A stretch of 5,113 bases of DNA from Spirochaetaceae bacterium (GTDB lineage Bacteria > Spirochaetota > Spirochaetia > B11-G9): the NCBI GenBank assembly GCA_030633365.1, contig DAOVSY010000238.1:1-5113 (forward strand). Direction: 5' to 3'. The position numbers and the translations under genes were made by a program. The notes beneath the pieces are model-generated. The model was not told the origin of the DNA. It saw nothing but the letters and a program-made list of their open reading frames with translations, and did not search any database. This document shows, piece after piece, positions 1-5,113 of this stretch (position 1 is its first letter; the number at the start of each line of letters is the position of its first letter).

Positions 1-1
1 A

Positions 2-127
2 ATTATGGGTATACAGGGATTACTGGAATCTGATGTTGCTGTTTACAAAACTACAAAAAGTTTTCTTTCTGCAGGCTATAAAAATATTGGAGCAGTCACT
101 ATTGAAGATTTTCTTAACCAAACATAG
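2..127 (+). CDS. C-terminal end of an unrecognised protein (5' truncated by window edge)
   Basis: An open frame enters from the left edge and runs 41 codons to a TAG at 125-127. The visible tail begins IMGIQGLLESDVAVYKTTKS and ends GAVTIEDFLNQT. It reads as a soluble, mixed alpha/beta C-terminus with no membrane segment and no low-complexity sequence, so it looks like real protein rather than a chance frame. I do not recognise the family and assign no function. There is an in-frame ATG at 5-7, but it has no visible ribosome binding site and the product would be very small, so I treat the frame as the end of a longer gene. Its last 26 bases overlap the preferred start of the downstream CapA-family gene, which suggests co-transcription and perhaps translational coupling. 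Confidence 0.55.
   Translation: MMGIQGLLESDVAVYKTTKSFLSAGYKNIGAVTIEDFLNQT
89..92 (+). promoter_or_regulatory. Ribosome binding site deciding the TTG start of the capA-like gene
   Basis: GGAG lies 9 bases before a TTG at 102-104. It is the only purine-rich Shine-Dalgarno match I see at sensible spacing in front of the signal peptide. The longer reading from the ATG at 33 has no comparable site and adds 23 residues in front of an otherwise normal lipoprotein leader. The site lies inside the end of the upstream gene. Confidence 0.6.
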
Positions 128-1610
128 TTATCAGATAATTCGCACTATACTTACCCTACTTGTTCTTTTCCCAATTTTTTCATGTTCAGCTAAAACTAAT
201 TTAATTTTACTGAACATAGATGATACCAAAAAAGAATTTTGGAATGAAATAATTATTAACTATCCCCTTCCTGATAATTTTCAATTTATACTGGAAAATA
301 CTGATAATAGAGTAATTCCTGAACTTAAACTAATTCTAAGTACAGATAAAAATACTTTGAATTTAGATTCTAATATTCTTCTTGGAAAACAATATTTAGT
401 TCCAGGTACAGATTTTTTTAATTCTATTACAGATATATCAATTAATGATATTTCAAACTACCAGCTTATTTCCATGGAAGAGATAGAACTTCCACTAAAA
501 GGATTATCTATAGATAGTCTTTATCCTGGAGATCCAGGATATCCTGTATTTATAAATACACTATTATCTTTATCATTCCCTGAGGATTATACAGATAACA
601 ATAATTCAAATACAGAATTACTTAAATGGTTTGAAAAATTAAAATTAAACTATGATCAGTCCAATAAACCCTTACAAAAAATAATCTGGATAGCTGGAGT
701 TGGTGATATTATGGTTCAGCGTGGAGTTGAAACTATATTAATGAACCGGAGTAATGGTGCAGAATATATTTTTGGTAATACCCTGGAAGTATTACAAAAC
801 CAGGATATTATGTTAGGAAACCTCGAAGGAAGTATAACATATTCAAATACAAAAACTCCAAAATCATATAATTTCAAGTTTAATCCAGATGTATTACCCA
901 TTCTTAAAGAATCTGGATTTGATTATTTTTCACTTACAAATAATCATATCTATGATTATGGAGAAAGAGGATTTACAGATACACTAAAGTACCTGAAAGA
1001 AGCCGAATTACCAACTTCCGGAGCAGGACTTTCAAAATTAGAAACTACTGAGTACACTGAAATGTTTATTGATGGAAACTCCATCAGAATTCTTTCCATG
1101 GGTGCATATCCACAGGAAAGAAACGGCTGGAATGGTAGAACTATGGCTCAGGTTTCTGATACTCGCCCAGGTATTTTATTTGATGGAGAATTAGCCCTGG
1201 AAGCTGTAAAAAATATGGCAAGCCCGTCAAGTTTTGACATACTGATGATTCATGGTGGTGTTGAGTGGACTTCTATTCCGGAAGAAAGTCAGAGAACTCT
1301 TTATAGGAGTTATCTTGATGCCGGAGCAGATCTTATTCTGGGCAGCCACCCTCATGTACTACAGGGAATGGAAGAATGGCAGGGAAAACTTATTGCATAT
1401 TCTCTTGGAAATTTTATTTTTCCGGGAATGGATTCCATGAAGTTCGCAGAAGAATCCATGATACTTTCTGTAGGTATTTATAATAACCAAATTAAATATA
1501 TAAAAACAATTCCTGTTAATATAGATAATCAGAGGATCTCAATTGATAATTCAGGAATTATATTAGAACGATTTGAAAATTTAAGTACAGATTTATTAAG
1601 GAGTAAGTAA
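102..1610 (+). CDS. CapA-family (PgsA-like) metallophosphatase-type lipoprotein with extra N-terminal domain
   Basis: Predicted cell-envelope lipoprotein of 502 residues with a C-terminal CapA/PgsA domain, a calcineurin-like metallophosphoesterase fold first linked to poly-gamma-glutamate capsule synthesis. From the TTG start the leader is MKIFLTKHSYQIIRT, a hydrophobic stretch, then PIFSC, with Cys28 as the probable lipidation site. Residues 29 to about 190 form a separate domain lacking the CapA motifs. The CapA domain runs from about 195 to the end with motifs in the expected order: GDIMVQRG (201-208), GNLEGS (239-244), NNHIYDYG (280-287), HGGVEW (384-389), GSHPHVLQG (414-422) and YSLGNFIF (433-440). 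These supply the Asp, Glu, Asn and His residues expected to bind metal. A longer ATG start at 33 is possible but has poorer signals. No pgsB/pgsC-like genes are visible, so a role in poly-gamma-glutamate synthesis is not supported here. Some family members are annotated as phosphatases or polysaccharide-related, and the substrate is unknown. The stop overlaps the next start by one base. Confidence 0.88.
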   Translation: MKIFLTKHSYQIIRTILTLLVLFPIFSCSAKTNLILLNIDDTKKEFWNEIIINYPLPDNFQFILENTDNRVIPELKLILSTDKNTLNLDSNILLGKQYLVPGTDFFNSITDISINDISNYQLISMEEIELPLKGLSIDSLYPGDPGYPVFINTLLSLSFPEDYTDNNNSNTELLKWFEKLKLNYDQSNKPLQKIIWIAGVGDIMVQRGVETILMNRSNGAEYIFGNTLEVLQNQDIMLGNLEGSITYSNTKTPKSYNFKFNPDVLPILKESGFDYFSLTNNHIYDYGERGFTDTLKYLKEAELPTSGAGLSKLETTEYTEMFIDGNSIRILSMGAYPQERNGWNGRTMAQVSDTRPGILFDGELALEAVKNMASPSSFDILMIHGGVEWTSIPEESQRTLYRSYLDAGADLILGSHPHVLQGMEEWQGKLIAYSLGNFIFPGMDSMKFAEESMILSVGIYNNQIKYIKTIPVNIDNQRISIDNSGIILERFENLSTDLLRSK

Positions 1611-2977
1611 TGAAAATTGCACTTTTTGGAGCAGGAAGCGCTCAATTTGGATATGGAACACTTGGTGATATTTTCCAAAGTAAAGTACTTGAAGGTGCTG
1701 AAATATCTTTAATGGATATAAACTCACAATCTCTTGAAAAAGTAAGATCAACTGCAACAGATTTTATTAATAAGAATAAACTACCCTTCTCTGTCAGTGC
1801 AACAACATCCAGTAAAGAAGCACTAAAAGGTGCAGATTTTGTTATTATTTCAATAGAAGTTGGAAATAGATTTGAACTATGGGACATCGACTGGAAGGTT
1901 CCCATGGAATTTGGAATAAATCAGGTCTATGGTGAAAACGGCGGCCCTGGAGGTTTATTTCATGCCTTAAGAATTATACCTCCAATTCTTGATATATGTT
2001 CCGGGGTAGATAGTATTTGTCCTAATGCAACTGTTTTTTGTTATTCAAACCCAATGACTGCTATTGTTACAACAGTAACAAGAAAGTATCCAAATATGAA
2101 GTTTATTGGTATGTGTCACGAGATAGCTTCTTTGGAACGATATCTGCCGACTATTCTAAATACTGATTATTCCAATTTAGAATTGAGATCTGCCGGATTA
2201 AATCACTTTAGTATTCTTTTGGAAGCTAGTTATAAAGATACAAAAAAAGATGCCTATCCTGAAATAAGAAGCAAAGCGCCAGATTTTTTTAAAGATGAAC
2301 CTGGATACAGTGATATTTGGAATTATACCAGACAAACAGGAAAAATCCCTGAAACAGAAGGTTCGGTAAAGCGATTTATCTCTGAATCTAACAATAGTGG
2401 GAAAATTAGAAGAGAATGGCAGGACAGAACATTATTCAAAGAAATCCTTAGCAAATTTAATCATCTTCCAATTACCAGTGACAGCCATTTAGGAGAATAC
2501 ATTGCTTGGGCAGGTGAATCTGCAGATTTAAAGGGTATATTAGACTTCTATTCCTTCTATCGTTATTCCCTTTCAATGAGAGAAGCAAAAATTGAACTGG
2601 AATTAAAAGAACGAGTTGTTCCTGTAATGGAAGGGATTTTCAATGATTCAGGTTATGAAGAATATGCAGTCAATATTCCAAACAATGGATATATTCCCGA
2701 TCTTCCTTCATGGATTGCTGTGGAAGTACCTGCAATTATACGGAGTTCAGGCATTGAGGGTATTACATTCCCCAATTATCCAAAAGGGTTTGGCGCACTG
2801 CTTAGAAATTATACTGGTGTTTATGATCTTACAGCAGAAGCTATACTTACAGGGAAAAAAGAGTATGTTATTCAGGCTTTACTTGTTAACCCTGTCATAT
2901 CCAACATAAAACGTTTAGAAGAAATGGTTGACCTTATGCTGGAACAGCAAAATAGATGGCTTAGTTATATTAAGTAA
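1610..2977 (+). CDS. Glycoside hydrolase family 4 (NAD- and metal-dependent alpha-glycosidase-like)
   Basis: Predicted cytoplasmic GH4 glycosidase of 455 residues, a normal family length. Family members use NAD+ and a divalent metal to cleave glycosides by transient oxidation at C3 and elimination. The Rossmann dinucleotide motif is GAGSA (7-11), with Asp36 at the end of the second strand. GENGGPGG and the following ALR (108-121) and SNPM (146-149) are typical GH4 cofactor and sugar-site segments. The metal ligands are predicted to be Cys169 in GMCHEI and His199 in GLNHFS. SDSHLGEY (290-297) also fits the family. GH4 enzymes acting on phosphorylated sugars usually have Asn or Asp and then Pro after the metal Cys. 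Here the residues are CHEI, which points to a non-phosphorylated substrate of the alpha-glucosidase, galactosidase or uronidase kind. The exact sugar cannot be told. The ATG shares one base with the upstream stop (TAATG), and AAGGAG at 1598-1603 is spaced 6 bases away, so it is probably translated with the CapA gene. The 3' end overlaps the convergent M48 gene by 8 bases. Confidence 0.9.
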   Translation: MKIALFGAGSAQFGYGTLGDIFQSKVLEGAEISLMDINSQSLEKVRSTATDFINKNKLPFSVSATTSSKEALKGADFVIISIEVGNRFELWDIDWKVPMEFGINQVYGENGGPGGLFHALRIIPPILDICSGVDSICPNATVFCYSNPMTAIVTTVTRKYPNMKFIGMCHEIASLERYLPTILNTDYSNLELRSAGLNHFSILLEASYKDTKKDAYPEIRSKAPDFFKDEPGYSDIWNYTRQTGKIPETEGSVKRFISESNNSGKIRREWQDRTLFKEILSKFNHLPITSDSHLGEYIAWAGESADLKGILDFYSFYRYSLSMREAKIELELKERVVPVMEGIFNDSGYEEYAVNIPNNGYIPDLPSWIAVEVPAIIRSSGIEGITFPNYPKGFGALLRNYTGVYDLTAEAILTGKKEYVIQALLVNPVISNIKRLEEMVDLMLEQQNRWLSYIK

Positions 2978-4220
2978 GTTTATCTATAGCTTTAATTCTC
3001 TCACCAACTGTTGGATGTGAATAATGGTAAAAACTGTACAGGGGGTGAGGAGTTAAATTTGATAGATTCTCCTTACTCATTATTATTAACCCCTCCTTCA
3101 GATCATTCCCGTAGTCAGTATTCCGGGCAGCAAAAGCATCTGCTTCGTATTCATGTTTTCGTGACCACATTGTAAAAAGTGGTGTCAGAAAAAAGGTAAA
3201 AGGACCAGCTGCAAAACTTAAAATTACAAAAATTCCATGATAGGATACTCTTGAGAATCCAAATGCTTCAAATAAGGGTAGATAATTTAAAAATATATTT
3301 ACTACATAAAAACCAAGAGTTGTTACAAAAAAAGAAAGAATAAGCCCCTTAATAAGGTGATGTTTTTTGTAGTGGCCGATTTCGTGAGCAAGGACTGCAG
3401 CAATCTGGGTTTGGCTGAGTATAGAAACAAGTGTATCATAAAGAACTATTCTTTTAGCCTTTCCAACCCCTGTAAAATATGCATTTGAATGTCCACTTCG
3501 CCTGCTTCCATCCATTACAAAAATTCCAGTTGTTCTAAATTTAAGCTTTTCAGCCAAATTTCTTAACAAATTTTTAAGATCATTTTCCTCTAAAGGAGCA
3601 AATTTATTAAAAAGTGGAGCAATAAGCAAGGGGTAGGCAATACTCAAAACCAACTGAAATGTAATGAAACCTAAAGAAGCGATTATCCACCAGTAAGCAC
3701 CGGCTTTTTCCATAAACCAAAACAGCCCCAACAGTAATATTGTAAGAATAACTCCGGATAGAACAAGATTTTTTATTTGATCTTTAATAAACAAACCAAT
3801 AGTCATTTTATTAAATCCAAACTGTTCCTCTATTTTGAACTGGGAATATAATGAAAAAGGTAAACCAATAATATAAAATACTATTGAGAGTGCAAAAATA
3901 TATACAATTCCTTCAACATAAGGATTGAGACCATAGGATTCTATAATAATATCAATATCTCCAAAGGTGCCGGTTAATATAATTACCAAAAGGATAATGG
4001 AACTAAAAATTCCAGAAACGATTGTAAAATAACTTTTTACACGGGTGTATTCTGATGACTTTTTATAAGTCTCAAAATCTATATGATTTTTAAATACAGA
4101 AGGAACAGATTTACTATTTTTTTTAAGTTCTCCTATGTTCAGAATTGTTAAATAATTCTGAAATAAAAAGTCTAAAGTAAAAAAAACAATATATAATATT
4201 AAAATTGATTGATATGACAT
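2970..4220 (-). CDS. M48-family membrane metallopeptidase, Ste24/CAAX-protease type
   Basis: Integral membrane zinc protease of 416 residues, matching the Ste24 (CAAX prenyl protease 1) branch of M48 in length and layout. Hydrophobic segments near residues 4-25, 65-85, 104-124, 152-170, 178-202, 290-312 and 328-350 give about seven membrane helices, as in Ste24. The active site is HEIGH (279-283), with His279 and His283 as zinc ligands and Glu280 as the catalytic base. The third ligand is Glu357 in SRKHEYEAD (353-361). Near the end, YSHPTVGERI (400-409) is the usual C-terminal M48 signature. Bacteria generally lack prenylated CAAX proteins, so the likely role is cleavage or quality control of membrane proteins; this is inference from the family. 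The ATG is preceded by AGAGGGG about 5 bases upstream. The gene starts 38 bases after a strong terminator and shows no convincing promoter of its own. Its stop lies inside the 3' end of the convergent GH4 gene. Confidence 0.93.
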   Translation of the reverse strand: MSYQSILILYIVFFTLDFLFQNYLTILNIGELKKNSKSVPSVFKNHIDFETYKKSSEYTRVKSYFTIVSGIFSSIILLVIILTGTFGDIDIIIESYGLNPYVEGIVYIFALSIVFYIIGLPFSLYSQFKIEEQFGFNKMTIGLFIKDQIKNLVLSGVILTILLLGLFWFMEKAGAYWWIIASLGFITFQLVLSIAYPLLIAPLFNKFAPLEENDLKNLLRNLAEKLKFRTTGIFVMDGSRRSGHSNAYFTGVGKAKRIVLYDTLVSILSQTQIAAVLAHEIGHYKKHHLIKGLILSFFVTTLGFYVVNIFLNYLPLFEAFGFSRVSYHGIFVILSFAAGPFTFFLTPLFTMWSRKHEYEADAFAARNTDYGNDLKEGLIIMSKENLSNLTPHPLYSFYHYSHPTVGERIKAIDKLT

Positions 4221-4258
4221 TTAGTCCCCTCTTAATAATTACAAAAATCAGAAAGGTT

Positions 4259-4289
4259 AAAAAAAAATCCTGTCTTCTGACAGGATTTT
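4259..4289 (-). terminator. Strong intrinsic terminator after the zinc-ribbon gene
   Basis: On the minus strand, AAAATCCTGTC (4289-4279), loop AGAA, and GACAGGATTTT (4274-4264) form a perfect 11-bp stem with a 4-base loop. The T-run is nine long in total (4267-4259), partly in the stem and partly as tail. It begins 22 bases after the stop of the small zinc-ribbon gene and lies before the M48 start, so it should end the small gene's transcript. On the plus strand the tail is only four Ts, all in the stem, so it is directional. Confidence 0.88.
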
Positions 4290-4311
4290 CTAAACCAGGA
4301 TATTTTCTAAA

Positions 4312-4506
4312 TTAAACAGCAGCTAAAGCTTCCTGTTTTTTGCCATGTGCAATGGCTTTGTTACATTCTTTACAAACCATAATTTTTTTTTCATTTATAG
4401 TATTTTCGTAAAGAACTTTAACTCCACTTCGTTTGCATACAGGACAAGTGCCCCTGCCGCTTTTAACCTGATCACGAATTCCAGTCCCTCTATGTGCTTT
4501 AGACAT
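4312..4506 (-). CDS. Small four-cysteine zinc-ribbon protein, conserved-looking, function unknown
   Basis: A 64-residue basic protein starting MSKAHRGTGIRDQVKSGRG. It has two zinc knuckles, CPVC (21-24) and CKEC (45-48), separated by 20 residues that should form a small beta hairpin, followed by a short Lys- and Ala-rich tail (NKAIAHGKKQEALAAV). The four cysteines are expected to bind one zinc ion, as in zinc-ribbon ribosomal and RNA-binding proteins. I do not recognise a named family, although the N-terminus recalls small conserved spirochaetal proteins. A ribosome- or nucleic-acid-associated role is inference from charge, size and fold only. A TTG 12 bases upstream could extend it by MEEI, but that TTG overlaps the ribosome binding site, so the ATG at 4506 is the better start. 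The gene has its own near-consensus promoter and a strong terminator and so is a single-gene transcription unit, probably well expressed. Confidence 0.85.
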   Translation of the reverse strand: MSKAHRGTGIRDQVKSGRGTCPVCKRSGVKVLYENTINEKKIMVCKECNKAIAHGKKQEALAAV

Positions 4507-4510
4507 TATT

Positions 4511-4516
4511 TCCTCC
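4511..4516 (-). promoter_or_regulatory. Ribosome binding site of the zinc-ribbon gene
   Basis: GGAGGA lies 4 bases before the ATG at 4506-4504, close to the ideal anti-16S complement. It decides the start: the in-frame TTG at 4518-4516 overlaps this site and so cannot be served by it. Confidence 0.8.
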
Positions 4517-4554
4517 AATTATGGCGTAAAAACCCCATTAACATTCAGCGTCCT

Positions 4555-4583
4555 AATATAGACTTAGCTATGAAAAATGTCAA
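4555..4583 (-). promoter_or_regulatory. Sigma-70 promoter of the zinc-ribbon gene
   Basis: On the minus strand, a perfect -35 TTGACA (4583-4578) is followed after exactly 17 bases by the -10 TATATT (4560-4555), one mismatch from TATAAT. Transcription should begin near 4549-4547, giving a leader of about 40 bases before the ATG. The TGA stop of the upstream phosphorylase gene (4582-4580) lies inside the -35 hexamer. No operator-like inverted repeat or riboswitch-sized leader is visible, so expression looks constitutive. Confidence 0.8.
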
Positions 4584-5113
4584 GATTGGTGGTCATTACA
4601 CAAACATTCTCCTGGCTTGTCAAAAAGAACTTCAAGAGCAATCTCTGTCAGAATATTCTTAGTTTTCTCCATTTCGCCATCACTTATAAACTCAAGATCT
4701 TCCTTAATACCTGCCGCCCAGTTTATGGAATAAGAAACTGCAGCTAAATGGATTCCTGCCTCTCTGGCCAAAGCTGTTTCAGTTGCTCCAGTCATACCCA
4801 CATAATCAGCTCCAAACATTTTATACATTTTAATTTCTGCAGGAGTTTCAAATCTTGGACCATTGGTACAAATGTAGGTACCTGATTCAGCTAAAGAGAG
4901 CCCCCTGTTTTTTGCAGCACTAAGTATTTTAGAACCAAGATCTTTGCAATATGGTTCATCCATAGGAGTATGCTTAAGGCCGGATTTACCACCCTCATAA
5001 AATGTATTAATTCGTCCCTGAGTTACATCAATAAACTGTGAAACCAGGCCAAACCTTCCAGGATGGACTAAATCAGTTATGGATCCTACAGCGTATATTG
5101 CAAACACTCTTTC
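4580..5113 (-). CDS. Purine nucleoside / 5'-methylthioadenosine (methylthioinosine) phosphorylase family, 5' truncated
   Basis: C-terminal 177 residues of a PNP/MTAP-family enzyme. The frame is open through the right edge (Glu-Arg precede VFAIYAVGSITD), and roughly 90-100 N-terminal residues are missing. The GTG at 5107 is an internal Val, not a start. Members cleave purine nucleosides or methylthio-nucleosides with phosphate, giving the base and (methylthio)ribose-1-phosphate for purine and methionine salvage in the cytoplasm. Family segments seen, counting that Val as 1, are HPGRFGLVSQFIDVTQGR (15-32), TNGPRFETPAEI (81-92), MTGATETALAREAGI (105-119) and SYSINWAAGI (125-134). In human MTAP the last segment reads ATDYD, with two Asp contacting adenine or helping catalysis. 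Here Asn129 and Ala131 replace them, as in enzymes that prefer 6-oxopurines such as methylthioinosine phosphorylase or PNP. I therefore favour a 6-oxopurine substrate, though MTAP remains a likely automatic label. The stop codon overlaps the promoter of the next gene. Confidence 0.88.
   Translation of the reverse strand, partial: ERVFAIYAVGSITDLVHPGRFGLVSQFIDVTQGRINTFYEGGKSGLKHTPMDEPYCKDLGSKILSAAKNRGLSLAESGTYICTNGPRFETPAEIKMYKMFGADYVGMTGATETALAREAGIHLAAVSYSINWAAGIKEDLEFISDGEMEKTKNILTEIALEVLFDKPGECLCNDHQS

Noticed and set aside
1642..1905. Minus-strand open frame of 87 codons inside the GH4 gene
   Set aside because: It lies wholly opposite conserved GH4 motifs and has no family features, so it is a shadow of the real gene.
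2643..2909. Alternative plus-strand frame of 88 codons within the GH4 gene
   Set aside because: The GH4 frame continues unbroken with conserved C-terminal residues, so this is neither a frameshift nor a nested gene.
3002..3012. Inverted repeat CCAAC-T-GTTGG near the M48 3' end as a terminator
   Set aside because: A 1-base loop cannot form a stable hairpin, there is no T-run, and the bases encode the conserved SHPTVGER segment of the M48 protein.
4345..4662. Plus-strand open frame of 105 codons opposite the zinc-ribbon gene and phosphorylase end
   Set aside because: It runs antisense across two well-supported genes, their promoter and a ribosome binding site. Its protein shows no recognisable motif, and it has no good ribosome binding site.
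5105..5107. GTG as a true start of the phosphorylase
   Set aside because: The frame is open through the window edge, and the residues around it match the interior of PNP/MTAP proteins, which have about 90-100 more residues before this point.

Overview
The window is AT-rich and carries six protein-coding genes or gene ends in two converging blocks. I cannot name the organism from the sequence. A lipoprotein with a loose lipobox, a Ste24-type protease, a GH4 glycosidase and a small zinc-ribbon protein whose N-terminus looks spirochaete-like to me together suggest a bacterium such as a low-GC spirochaete. This is an impression, not a proof. There is no mobile element, CRISPR array, tRNA, rRNA or long non-coding stretch.

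Plus-strand block (1-2977): the last 41 codons of an unrecognised gene, then a CapA-family metallophosphatase-like lipoprotein, then a GH4 NAD-dependent glycosidase. The genes overlap. The best capA start is a TTG at 102, inside the end of the upstream gene. The capA stop and the GH4 start share one base (TAATG). The block reads as one operon whose promoter lies left of the window. It pairs an envelope-anchored CapA protein with a cytoplasmic glycosidase that probably acts on a non-phosphorylated sugar.

Minus-strand block (5113-2970, read right to left): the C-terminal part of a purine nucleoside/methylthioadenosine phosphorylase-family enzyme, then a 64-residue four-cysteine zinc-ribbon protein, then a membrane M48 (Ste24/CAAX-protease type) metallopeptidase. 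The small gene is a complete transcription unit of its own. It has a near-consensus sigma-70 promoter (TTGACA-N17-TATATT) overlapping the stop codon of the phosphorylase gene, a strong ribosome binding site and a strong intrinsic terminator. The M48 gene begins just after that terminator without an obvious promoter.

The two blocks meet tail to tail with an 8-base overlap of the GH4 and M48 coding ends, and no intrinsic terminator is visible between them. The points most worth following are the self-contained zinc-ribbon gene, the conserved-looking extra domain in front of the CapA domain, the capA-GH4 coupling, and the Asn-for-Asp change in the phosphorylase that predicts a 6-oxopurine (methylthioinosine-like) substrate.
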